Shown here: positions 7,629-14,841 of the stretch, one piece after another
How positions within the stretch are numbered: the first letter of the stretch is position 1
Layout: each line of letters opens with the position of its first letter
Source of the DNA: Planctomycetota bacterium
Lineage (GTDB): Bacteria; Planctomycetota; JAPUJT01
NCBI GenBank assembly: GCA_027296055.1
Contig: JAPUJT010000037.1
Span: forward strand, 1-42,774
Length of the DNA: 42,774 nucleotides
Direction of reading: 5' to 3'
Program-made: the position numbers and the translations under genes
Notes under the pieces: model-generated
What the model saw: only the letters and a program-made list of their open reading frames with translations
Told to the model about the DNA's origin: nothing
The model's database searches: none

Positions 7629-9512
7629 CTAACGCCGGTCCCTGGCAAGCTCCTCGATGAGGTCGTCCGCACCGTAGTGGCGCGCCTTCTTCTCGTACAC
7701 ACTCGCTTTCTTCATGTCACCCACGCGAACCGCACTGTCTCCGGCAAAGGCGTAGGCCTCGGCACAGTCCTCCTTCATCTCTGACGCCTTCTCGAAATAC
7801 CGGAGGGAAGCCGCGTAATCGGTAGTTTTCCTGTAGGCTTGTCCAAACGTCAATGCATGATAGAAGGAGAGCATTCCTCGCTGCTGACGCAACTTCTCGA
7901 GATGGGCGATCGCCTCTTCTGGCCGACCCGCGTCTAGGTGAATGACGGCGATGAATATCTGGGTGCTCTCATTCTGGGGCTGCCGCTCCACCGCACGCCG
8001 GCACGCAGCCATAGCCTTTGCCAGGTCATGGAGCATGAAACAGGACCGGGCCAGCATGAACTGGTACTCGGCCACTTCGGGGGACAATTCCGCGGCGCAT
8101 CCCCATTCGACCCGAGCTATGGCCCAGTCGTCCTCCAGCTCGGCCTTCATGGCGCGATGGACGTGCACGACAACCGAACCCTTGATCCCGGGCGACATCT
8201 GGCCGCTCAACTTGGTGATTTCCTGAAGAAAGTCGTCAGGTATTCCCTGGAGACCTCGGAAGACGATCCTCGTCTCCTCCTCCGCCTGCTGGCGGGGGAT
8301 GCCGCTCTTCTGCTGAATCGCCTCGCAATAGCTCCTGAACCCCGAGAGGATGTAGACGCACTTGTACAGGCGCTCGACCTCCCGGCAGTCGCGCAGCGCT
8401 TGGATATCGAGCTGCCAGTACCGGATCTTCTCAGTCTTCTGGAGGGCGTTCAACGCAAACCGGTTCGCGCGGAATGTGCTGCCGAGGAGGACGGTAAGCC
8501 GATGGGCGGCATCGATTTGCTGCCGCGGCAGGCGCGTCTGGCCGTAGAAATCATGTAGGCGGCGGGTGTAGATGACGAGCGCTCGGGCGAGGCCGTCCAC
8601 AGTGTCCCAGGCGATGGCTCCTGCAAGACCTACCGCCACGGACCGCAAGGCGTAGTACCGGCGAAGTTGCCGGGTAATATCCTCGACCGTGACCCCGTCG
8701 ATCCCCGGGGCGAGGATTTCCCCGATTCGTCGAACGGTTGACTCGCGGGGGATTCGGTGCGACCCTTGGAGGAGCCGATCCAGCGTCTTCCTGGCCCCCG
8801 AGTGCTGGCCAAAGTCCTCCTCCCTCCCTTCCTCATCATCCAGCAGGTTCTGCACGTACGCGAGGAGTGAAGCCCGAGTCATTCTCCGCGTCTTCTCCGC
8901 ACCAGGGATCACTCGAGTCGGGTCGCACCGATCGAGCAGCTCGGTGAGGGGTGTGGTGGGCTCCCTCTCCTGTGACCACCCAGGTGGTCCGCTCGGGTCC
9001 GGCAGGCGTAGGTGTCCCAGGCGAGCGAGCGCCGCGTACCGGAGGGCCAGGTCCACGACTAGGAGTCGCAGGTAAGGCTCCGCGATGATCGAGCGGGGTA
9101 CCGCGCCGGCGCTCTGGCTCCGCAGGTCCCACGCCATCCGGTCCCACCTATTCCGGAAAAGCTCGAGCTGCCGCAGGAGCAGGGCCTCGGCGTCAGGTCT
9201 CCGTGGCAATTTTCCCAGGTGAACGTGCAATCCGAGGGGTCCGAATGCCTCCATGAGCCTTCGGACGGAGAGGCAGTCGCGAAACCCGGGGATGATCTCC
9301 GAATGAATCAGGGCCTTGACAAAACTCTCTAGGATTCTCGGCTCCTTGATGGGGGCCGGCTTGCCGCGAAAGAACTTGCCGACCGTCCCTTCCTTTCGAA
9401 GGTGTCGGGCAGCAGGTCCCCCAACTGCGCGGTCGTTCAAGTTCAGGATCGATACCAGGATCCCCAGTATCTCTCCGAATGTGGGAAGTCGGAACGCGTC
9501 GCCATCGGGCAT
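7629..9512 (-). CDS. TPR-containing protein of unknown function
   Basis: A 627-residue cytosolic protein; the ATG at 9512 has AGGAG 9 bases upstream. The last ~170 residues contain TPR-like helical pairs (AEYQFMLARSCFMLHDLAKA, ESTQIFIAVIHLDAGRPEEA, CAEAYAFAGDSAVRVGDMKK). The N-terminal ~430 residues are not recognised. Two segments resemble short HTH cores: residues ~35-52 (ARHLRKEGTVGKFFRGKP) and a stretch near 245-265 (RKTLDRLLQGSHRIPRESTV). No signal peptide or membrane helix. It sits third in a minus-strand cluster (10231 to 7338) with small basic proteins, beside the deoxyribosyltransferase-like/ImmA module. It could be a regulator or a scaffold of the island; the role is unknown. Confidence 0.75.
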   Translation of the reverse strand: MPDGDAFRLPTFGEILGILVSILNLNDRAVGGPAARHLRKEGTVGKFFRGKPAPIKEPRILESFVKALIHSEIIPGFRDCLSVRRLMEAFGPLGLHVHLGKLPRRPDAEALLLRQLELFRNRWDRMAWDLRSQSAGAVPRSIIAEPYLRLLVVDLALRYAALARLGHLRLPDPSGPPGWSQEREPTTPLTELLDRCDPTRVIPGAEKTRRMTRASLLAYVQNLLDDEEGREEDFGQHSGARKTLDRLLQGSHRIPRESTVRRIGEILAPGIDGVTVEDITRQLRRYYALRSVAVGLAGAIAWDTVDGLARALVIYTRRLHDFYGQTRLPRQQIDAAHRLTVLLGSTFRANRFALNALQKTEKIRYWQLDIQALRDCREVERLYKCVYILSGFRSYCEAIQQKSGIPRQQAEEETRIVFRGLQGIPDDFLQEITKLSGQMSPGIKGSVVVHVHRAMKAELEDDWAIARVEWGCAAELSPEVAEYQFMLARSCFMLHDLAKAMAACRRAVERQPQNESTQIFIAVIHLDAGRPEEAIAHLEKLRQQRGMLSFYHALTFGQAYRKTTDYAASLRYFEKASEMKEDCAEAYAFAGDSAVRVGDMKKASVYEKKARHYGADDLIEELARDRR

Positions 9513-9611
9513 TTCCTAACCACTCCTTGACCGATTCGAGGATTCCCCGCGGCCCCGTCATCCCAAGCGTATCTCGGGGGACAGGGCCGCGAGGCCCCAT
9601 TGCTGAACGAC

Positions 9612-9788
9612 TTACTTCCGGGTTCCGGAGTTCTTCGCCGCGGCGCGCTGCGCACGTGCAGCGAAGCTGGCCTTCGGGACCCCCCCACCGCTCTTCTGGG
9701 CGGTGGCACTCTGGATACGGGCGACCGCCTGGGGGTTCATCGCAACCTTGCCGCCAGAACGGCCCTTGCCTGTCTTGCCTTTGCTCAT
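9612..9788 (-). CDS. 58-residue basic small protein (SMP-like motif)
   Basis: A very short gene with excellent signals: ATG at 9788 preceded by GGAGGT, stop TAA at 9612. The product is 58 residues, rich in Lys, Gly and Ala, with the pattern RIQSATAQKSGGG.....FAARAQRAAAKN. From memory, similar small proteins with a RIQSA...FAARAQ..A core occur in bacterial plasmids and integrative elements, and the pattern resembles the repeat of plant seed-maturation proteins. It is 99 bases upstream of the TPR gene on the same strand. Function unknown; likely disordered and nucleic-acid-compatible. Confidence 0.65.
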   Translation of the reverse strand: MSKGKTGKGRSGGKVAMNPQAVARIQSATAQKSGGGVPKASFAARAQRAAAKNSGTRK

Positions 9789-9931
9789 ACCTCCAGATCT
9801 CCTTTCGAAAATGGTCTCAGTCCGTAATCATTGGCGACGCATTGAACCAAGCGCTCTCAGGGTCCCATCGTAGATTTTCTCCTTTCCGTGTCCACTCCCT
9901 CGGACGGGACCCCAGCCTCGTGGCTTGGCCA

Positions 9932-10231
9932 TCAGGCAGAGGCCCGTGTCGTCCGAGATGCCATCTTGGTTGGACCACAAGTCCGTGAAGGGCCGATTCG
10001 CCTTAAGATGGGCTGTCGTCTTAGTCCCTCCTGCTTGTGCCGCCAAACTCTCCGGAGGAAGGAGTGCGTCGCCTTCGTGGCATCCTTTCTACGAAGGTTC
10101 TGCCGCACACGCAGACTGAGCGGCTCGTAAGAAAACACGGTCTCCCCGGTACGCCTCGCTGTCCAAACCCGACAGCCCAACTGCAGGGCGAGTCTCCCGG
10201 CCTCTCTGTGAGTCAGCGTCCCTCGAAGCAC
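9932..10231 (-). CDS. Small basic hypothetical protein (TGE..FS / RRKDA type)
   Basis: A 99-residue frame starting at GTG 10231, chosen because a full AAGGAGG lies 8 bases upstream (a TTG 18 bases earlier is inside that site). Visible features are REAGRLALQLGCRVWTARRTGETVFSYEP and RVRQNLRRKDATKATHSFLRRVWRHK. The combination of a short beta segment with TGE..FS followed by an N-RRKDA helix is one I associate with short phage and plasmid proteins of unknown role. It is the first gene of the minus-strand cluster ending at 7338. The C-terminal 25 residues are poorly protein-like, so the true end or frame may differ. Confidence 0.45.
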   Translation of the reverse strand: MLRGTLTHREAGRLALQLGCRVWTARRTGETVFSYEPLSLRVRQNLRRKDATKATHSFLRRVWRHKQEGLRRQPILRRIGPSRTCGPTKMASRTTRASA

Positions 10232-10633
10232 GAGACCACCCTCCTTCAAAAACCAATCTGGTTACGGGTGACCGGTACACCGGGACAAGTTGTACGAGAA
10301 GGAATTCTCCGGGCTTACCCCACGCGCTGGAAAAATCCTCGCAATATGTTGGCTGGCAAGGAAATGGATTCAGACTCCCTGCCCGCATCTCCCGCCCCCC
10401 TCCGGCCCACCGAGAATGATCCTCCCTCTCCTGGCCATCGTCTGTAGGGACAACCACGAGCTGAGCCTTGAAGGAGGCGATGTTCCCGACCCACGGGCCA
10501 GGACTGGCGTCTGCTTCGCCAAGACCGTGACCAAGAGCGCCGGAAGTGACATTTCCTTCAGGGAGAGAGGAGTGAGTAGTGTCCGACGCTCCCGATCCTC
10601 GCCGCAGCGTGCCCGACGGCCACCAGAATCGCT

Positions 10634-10687
10634 GGACGCCGAAGGAGCGCGTCTTCACCATGTGGATGGACTATTTCGGATGGACAA
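10634..10687. repeat. 54-bp dispersed repeat, copy B
   Basis: Ungapped match to 4584-4637 (46 of 54 by hand count). The two copies lie 6.05 kb apart in the same orientation, each in a gene-poor stretch of the island. Confidence 0.65.
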
Positions 10688-10768
10688 GTGATCCATGCGG
10701 TCACCCGTATCCCTGGAACGACTGCTGCTCCACCAGGCCGAATTCGGGTGAGACTCGACCTGAACTTA

Positions 10769-10870
10769 CCGGGGTTGCTCGAAGTTACCCCGGCTTACCC
10801 ACCCCTTACTCCAACCTACCTTGGACCTCAACCAAGCCTGGGTAAGAAAGAAACCTAGTCGGAGTAAGGG
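10769..10870. repeat. Nested inverted repeats (hairpin array)
   Basis: CCGGGGT (10769-10775) pairs with ACCCCGG (10787-10793). A 10-bp perfect pair, CCCTTACTCC (10803-10812) with GGAGTAAGGG (10861-10870), encloses an inner hairpin CTTGG/CCAAG near 10819-10835. The short motif TTACC occurs repeatedly between 10765 and 10800. This looks like a structured RNA or a DNA-level recombination/replication site; no known family recognised. Confidence 0.45.
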
Positions 10871-10984
10871 AAACCCAGGAGCCCTCCCCCAAGGTATTCA
10901 GAGACGGCTGATCATCCCGAGAACGAAATGCTCTGATGGTGGGGACGTCTGAGAGCCCTCTCCCTGACCTGAGTGGCTCCGGAA

Positions 10985-11359
10985 CTATCTTGACGACTCC
11001 GGAGTCGGACAAGGGCTGTGAGAGCGACGAGAGGTTTTTTGGACAGTTCCTGTGGGAATTCCACGACTCACTCCGGCCTCGATCTCGGGAGATGGGCCGA
11101 TGTCACGATGAACAGATCCCCGCTCAAGGTCCTCGAGGTAGTTGCGGATTTCCTTGAGACCTACATCTCCGCCCTGTCCTTTCCTCCGCAAGCCTCGAAG
11201 GACGACTGGGCTCCAGACCTTGGCGACCTGGAAGTGATCTTCATCAGGGTTCAGGCGAAGGTACTCGACGAGGTCTGATTCGTCGGGCAGGGTCCGGATT
11301 AACCGATGGACCAGTCCCTCCAGCTTCGCCACCCGCCCCAGCAGCCGCTCCTCCCTCAT
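10985..11359 (-). CDS. Hypothetical protein coupled to zinc-finger gene
   Basis: A 124-residue protein. Its ATG at 11359 overlaps the TGA of the upstream gene in an ATGA arrangement, and GGAGGGGG lies about 10 bases upstream, so the start is well supported. The N-terminal half (REERLLGRVAKLEGLVHRLI) is a coiled-coil-like helix, followed by YLRLNPDEDHFQVAKVWSPV and an acidic helix IRNYLEDLERG. The last ~40 residues are low-complexity. Not recognised; translational coupling suggests it works with the zinc-finger protein. Confidence 0.55.
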   Translation of the reverse strand: MREERLLGRVAKLEGLVHRLIRTLPDESDLVEYLRLNPDEDHFQVAKVWSPVVLRGLRRKGQGGDVGLKEIRNYLEDLERGSVHRDIGPSPEIEAGVSRGIPTGTVQKTSRRSHSPCPTPESSR

Positions 11360-11829
11360 GCCCGTGGCCCCCTCCAGGCGTTGCTTTTCTCGTGGATCGC
11401 CCCGGCCCAAGCCTCGGGATTCACGAGCTCATGCTCCTTCACCAAACCCTCGAGGGCGCCGAGGCGCTCCTCGACCTCCCGGCCCAGGGAATAGCGGAGC
11501 ACCTCGGTGGCGGCCTTGATCTGGAGACGGGCGCGAGGAGGATCGATACGTCCCTCACGAAGCTCGTTGACTGTCTGCTGAAGAAGGACTGTTGCGTCCC
11601 CGACAGTCTTGAGCTCGACGGGATGGAGAGCCCTGACACGTCGCTTTCGTTCCCGCCTCGCTCTGACCGATGCCTTCCCGGCCGCTCGGGCATTCCGAAC
11701 ACGTCGTTCCCTCTCCTCCGGGGTGGGGTCATGGAAGATGCAGAAGCCGAGGCTGGTAGCCCGGATCCTGCAAGGAGTTCCGTCTCGTTTCATAGCCCGG
11801 CACGCATCGTCGAAACCAAGCTCAATCAC
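11356..11829 (-). CDS. Zinc-finger-type small protein (Cx8C...CxxxH)
   Basis: A 157-residue protein starting at GTG 11829 with GGGAGG close upstream. Residues ~10-33 carry CRAMKRDGTPCR and then GFCIFHDP, a C-x8-C-x9-C-x3-H pattern typical of short zinc-binding modules in phage- and element-encoded proteins. A basic segment (ARRERKRRVRAL) follows, then a helical C-terminus (VGDATVLLQQTVNELREGRIDPPRARLQI). I recall this layout from small proteins near terminase and integrase genes; DNA binding is plausible. It is first in a two-gene unit with the 124-residue protein. Confidence 0.6.
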   Translation of the reverse strand: MIELGFDDACRAMKRDGTPCRIRATSLGFCIFHDPTPEERERRVRNARAAGKASVRARRERKRRVRALHPVELKTVGDATVLLQQTVNELREGRIDPPRARLQIKAATEVLRYSLGREVEERLGALEGLVKEHELVNPEAWAGAIHEKSNAWRGPRA

Positions 11830-12050
11830 TCGTTCCTCCCGTCAAAGTTGCCGATCCCATTCTACAGGACGAATCTTCGGAGGAAGCCGGGAAGACAGAC
11901 CCACCATACCCATAAGTCTGTGGTGGTATGATCGCCTCAGATCGGGCGGCAGAGTCATCGGGACAGAGAAGAGCAAGGGAGAGACACCATGCGGCGTACG
12001 AGATCCGATTCTCCCAATCACCCAGCCGAGAGAAGAGGATCCATCACAAG

Positions 12051-12068
12051 TGATTGCACGTGCAATCA
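12051..12068. promoter_or_regulatory. 18-bp perfect palindrome (operator candidate, copy 2)
   Basis: Same ATTGCACGTGCAAT core as at 2367-2388, with perfect symmetry over 18 bases (TGA left, TCA right of a slightly wider core). It lies 46 bases upstream of the small plus-strand gene at 12114. A shared dimeric repressor site is the simplest reading; alternatively both are relics of a coding sequence for IARAI. Confidence 0.5.
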
Positions 12069-12113
12069 AGATCGGAGGTCGCCAAGACCAGGCAGCTCGA
12101 GGAGAGAAATTCG

Positions 12114-12371
12114 ATGACTCCAGCAACGGACGATGATCATGCGAAAGGCGATTCCCAACTCACTGCCGATGAGCAAGAGCTCATCCGTGCGGCCCCGCAA
12201 GTTCGGTCCTTGGGAGATCTGGAGGCGTACATCTCTCGTATCACCCCCCCGATCCAGGCGGGCAAGATCTGCAGGGAGCAGGCGGAGGTGGTGACAGAAA
12301 TCCTGGAGACCCTGAGATCAACGTTCGCCGGAATCTGGCCGCCAGAGTCGCGGAGCTGGGAAGAGCAATGA
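12114..12371 (+). CDS. Small acidic hypothetical protein
   Basis: An 85-residue protein with a good start: CGAGGAGAGAA lies upstream of the ATG at 12114. The sequence is largely helical (TADEQELIRAAPQVRSLGDLEAYISRI, REQAEVVTEILETLRSTFAGI). Not recognised. It converges with the rolling-circle rep gene and lies just downstream of palindrome copy 2, so it may be the regulated gene of that site. Confidence 0.5.
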   Translation: MTPATDDDHAKGDSQLTADEQELIRAAPQVRSLGDLEAYISRITPPIQAGKICREQAEVVTEILETLRSTFAGIWPPESRSWEEQ

Positions 12372-12504
12372 GAGTAGCGGTCAATGAGTTCTTTGCGACA
12401 CCTCTGGGATCGAGGCATGAGGAGGTGCTCCTCGGCCCAATGTTCCTGAACGTCCACTGCCCGGCTGAGGTATCGGCGAAGCCGTGAACCGAGGGAAGCA
12501 AATA

Positions 12505-13599
12505 TCAAGATGGCTTCGTAGGGATCGTCGTATTGATCGCAGTGCTGACTTTGTCGGAATTGCGTCCCAGCGGATTGTTGACCCTGAGGATCTCGGGCAG
12601 CCGTGTCAGGTGGAAGGTACCGACCGGAGAGTGGCCATTTTCCCCGCAGTATCGGCACCGCCAGGGGTGGTCATACCAGTCGCGGGCGCCGCCCGGAAGA
12701 ATTCCGCCCCCCTCACGCTCCCTTCCCCGGAGATTGCCGAACGTTGCCCAGAGCTTCCTGTTCTTCACAGTGTTCAGATACTCGGCAAGCGCCCGGGGAT
12801 CGGTTGTGGGTATCGATCCCTTGAGGATATAGGAGACAGCGGTTCCAACGGCAAGGAGGATGGCCTGCCCTCCAGCAGAGATCTCGTTCCCATCAGCGGC
12901 CGAGCGGATCTTAACCACCCATGAATCTCCCGTGATGTCCTGCCATTCGACTTCGAGATCATCTTCTGCTATGTCCGGGCCGTCGAAGAATACGTGTAGG
13001 TGGGGATGCCATCGGGTGGCAGGGGACCATGTGAACTCCAGCGAGTAGAAGCCTCCCCTCACAACCCACATGATCTTGCGGCGGCGCAGCTTGGTGAAGG
13101 AATTTCGTAGGTCGTCCACGACATCGGTTGTCAGGTGCGCGACGTTTCCAATCGTGAGGGTCAGGTGCTTGGGCTGTTGAAGATCCTCGACTATGGAACG
13201 GAAGGTACGGAAGCTATTCTTCCATCTCTTTGTTGAGCAGAACCCACAGATGCGGAGGCTGCACGCTCGCTCGGTGGCGGGTCGGAGGATGGCTGGGTTG
13301 CCGCAGGTGCCGCAGGAGCAGACGTGGAACCGGAACCCGCAGGTGGCGATGAGGACGGCCTCGTCGTGGAGAGCGGCTTGACGTAGCGCGTGGTAGAAGT
13401 CGCGGTTCCTCGAGAGGATGGGAAGGTACCAGCCTAGGAAGTCGGTGGGGAGGAGGCCGGACTCAGCGAGATCTGCAGGTATGTTACATAGGTCTTTCTC
13501 AAGTAAAGGTAGGGGGGGTGGTCGCCGACGGGGAGTACCCTGGACAGAGACCGGAACGGAAGACGGCGCGACCACTCCGCTTGTCCGATGCGGACCCAT
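12505..13599 (-). CDS. rep: Rolling-circle replication initiator (HUH endonuclease)
   Basis: A 364-residue plasmid-type Rep. The ATG at 13599 has GGAGG 6 bases upstream. A Cys-rich cluster comes first (CSCGTCG at ~94-100 and CSLRICGFCSTKRW at ~113-126), typical of the metal-binding region before the HUH domain. Motif 1 is KHLTLTIGN (~145-153), motif 2 the HUH element WHPHLHV (~197-203), and motif 3 is VSYILKG with catalytic Tyr257 and Lys260. A single Tyr suggests the Rep_1 plasmid type rather than two-Tyr IS91/phiX174 enzymes. A C-terminal CRYCGENGH zinc-knuckle-like segment follows. Rep of this type nicks a double-strand origin to start leading-strand replication. It indicates that the island includes an integrated rolling-circle plasmid or a plasmid-like ICE module. 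Confidence 0.8.
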   Translation of the reverse strand: MGPHRTSGVVAPSSVPVSVQGTPRRRPPPLPLLEKDLCNIPADLAESGLLPTDFLGWYLPILSRNRDFYHALRQAALHDEAVLIATCGFRFHVCSCGTCGNPAILRPATERACSLRICGFCSTKRWKNSFRTFRSIVEDLQQPKHLTLTIGNVAHLTTDVVDDLRNSFTKLRRRKIMWVVRGGFYSLEFTWSPATRWHPHLHVFFDGPDIAEDDLEVEWQDITGDSWVVKIRSAADGNEISAGGQAILLAVGTAVSYILKGSIPTTDPRALAEYLNTVKNRKLWATFGNLRGREREGGGILPGGARDWYDHPWRCRYCGENGHSPVGTFHLTRLPEILRVNNPLGRNSDKVSTAINTTIPTKPS

Positions 13600-14021
13600 C
13601 ACAATCCTCCCTCGATCAAGGTTGCCTCAGGCCAACAGGAGATCTCCGCACGATCTGGTCCCCGCTGATGTCCTTGGCGGGACTCATGCTGAGATCACTG
13701 ACGTGCTCATTGGTGGCCTCATGAATCTTTCGCCGCATTGCTAGCGAGCTTGGCGCACGGAGTCGTCGTTCCTTGTAACACGTTCTTTGATCGAGTCGCC
13801 TCAGTAGTCGCAAGAAACCACCTCTCATAACTGCCGATCGTGCCCGTCTGCGATCGGGAACATTCCCACGCCAATTCTTCTACAGGCGTGCCGGCCCTGT
13901 CTCCGTTAGCGAAAGAAAGTCATCACTACCCAGGCAACTTCCGAAATATGTCTGGTAGCTTTCCGGGTATGGAACTCGGTGGGTTCTGGGACGGGCGGGT
14001 CCACGCGGACAGGAGACTGCA
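13600..14021. other. Intergenic region between rep and HTH gene
   Basis: A 422-base gap. It contains a hairpin CCGATCG/CGATCGG (13834-13857), listed separately. A 70-residue minus-strand frame at 13616-13828 has no ribosome-binding site and is not called. Confidence 0.45.
13834..13857. repeat. Hairpin upstream of rep, possible double-strand origin
   Basis: CCGATCG (13834-13840) and CGATCGG (13851-13857) form a perfect 7-bp stem with a 10-base loop, about 240 bases upstream of the rep start. Rolling-circle double-strand origins usually carry a hairpin with the nick site in its loop near rep. No nick consensus could be recognised, so this is only a candidate. Confidence 0.3.
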
Positions 14022-14354
14022 ATGACTTATCAGGAGTCGTCGGGCTCATCGGTCCAGGCCGCTCCCTACCTAATCGGCTGGACCGTGCCGTCCAACGGGA
14101 ATGGGGGCCTGGGGAGGCCGAAAGTCCACATTGAAGTTGAGAAGGTGAGGCGGCTGCAGGAGGAGAAGGATCTATCGCTGCAGGACCTTTTGAAGATCTC
14201 GGTGATCTGGAACGGTCGTCAACTCATTCCCCCCAGCCTGGGGACTCTGCTGAGGCGGCTCCGCGATTATGACGCCGAGCAGAAGGTCACCCAAGCAGAC
14301 CGCGTGGGGGGTCGTGCTGATGCAGCATCGTCTCCTTCAGTCCTAGACGGCTAG
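14022..14354 (+). CDS. Small protein with resolvase-like C-terminal HTH
   Basis: A 110-residue protein; ATG at 14022 follows AGGAG by 6 bases. Residues ~32-80 read GRPKVHIEVEKVRRLQEEKDLSLQDLLKI...PPSLGTLLRRLRDY. This resembles the GRP-x-K...(V/I)..L...G.S...IA....VS..TV.R.L segment at the C-terminal HTH of serine recombinases, but the catalytic domain is absent. It is the first of three co-directional genes (HTH, excisionase-like, integrase), so a DNA-binding accessory role in the element is likely. Confidence 0.55.
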   Translation: MTYQESSGSSVQAAPYLIGWTVPSNGNGGLGRPKVHIEVEKVRRLQEEKDLSLQDLLKISVIWNGRQLIPPSLGTLLRRLRDYDAEQKVTQADRVGGRADAASSPSVLDG

Positions 14355-14391
14355 GTGCGATGAGACCAGTCGAGATGGAGAAGCACCTGAG

Positions 14392-14667
14392 GTGAGGGAA
14401 CTCCCCGAAATTCTGCTTGTCGAGGACATCGCCGAGCTCTTTCGGATCAGTCTCGGAGCCGCCCGCAAATTGATCGGACGTGGGGAGTGTGGGCCCTGGT
14501 CAAAGATAGGGCGGCGCCATGTTGTTCGGAGGGAATCGTTTCTTAAGGCCCTGGCGGAGCGCGAAGAGCGGCCCGCTTTGGTGACCAGAGTGACCTCGGA
14601 CCCGCCTCGGCCCGACAGAGAATTCATCAAGCGCATTCGCCGACCACGAGACAAGGGTCGTGCCTGA
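14392..14667 (+). CDS. Excisionase-like winged-helix protein (HTH_17 type)
   Basis: A 91-residue protein starting at GTG 14392. Residues 8-56 (EILLVEDIAELFRISLGAAR, KLIGRGECGPWSKIGRRH, RRESFLKAL) are the MerR/excisionase-type winged helix seen in Xis-like proteins: a helix-turn-helix, then a wing with a Gly-rich turn, then an R-R..F..AL helix. The C-terminal 30 residues are basic and Pro-rich. It lies 175 bases upstream of the integrase start, the usual place for a recombination directionality factor. The exact role (Xis or regulator) is inference from position. Confidence 0.65.
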   Translation: MRELPEILLVEDIAELFRISLGAARKLIGRGECGPWSKIGRRHVVRRESFLKALAEREERPALVTRVTSDPPRPDREFIKRIRRPRDKGRA

Positions 14668-14841
14668 CCTGGCCGCTTGGGTCGTGCCGGACAGGGAGAT
14701 GTGGAGACGTGTAGATGGGGGGGCCGGGAGTGTACAATACGCACCGTTGCGACTCCGTCTCGATGCCGCCGGTTCTCCGCATCCATTCCGAAATCATCTC
14801 GGTTGCCTTCGGGCCTCGAGGATGGGAAAGGGTCGGAAAAG

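Larger units (their letters stand above)
10232..10984. other. Gene-poor region with dispersed repeat and hairpins
   Basis: No gene is supported over these 753 bases. It contains copy B of the 54-bp dispersed repeat (10634-10687) and the inverted repeats at 10769-10793 and 10803-10870. Confidence 0.5.

Noticed and set aside
10760..10870. CRISPR array or iterons
   Set aside because: TTACC words recur but spacing is irregular and units are too short; no repeat-spacer pattern.
7205..13690. Second attachment site for the tRNA (9-base matches CGAGTCCTG near 7207 and GGGACTCAT near 13680)
   Set aside because: Nine-base matches are expected by chance in a 42-kb window, and they are not extended.
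13616..13828. 70-residue frame on the minus strand just upstream of rep
   Set aside because: Co-directional with rep and only 16 bases from it, but there is no Shine-Dalgarno at the ATG or internal starts, and composition is neutral.
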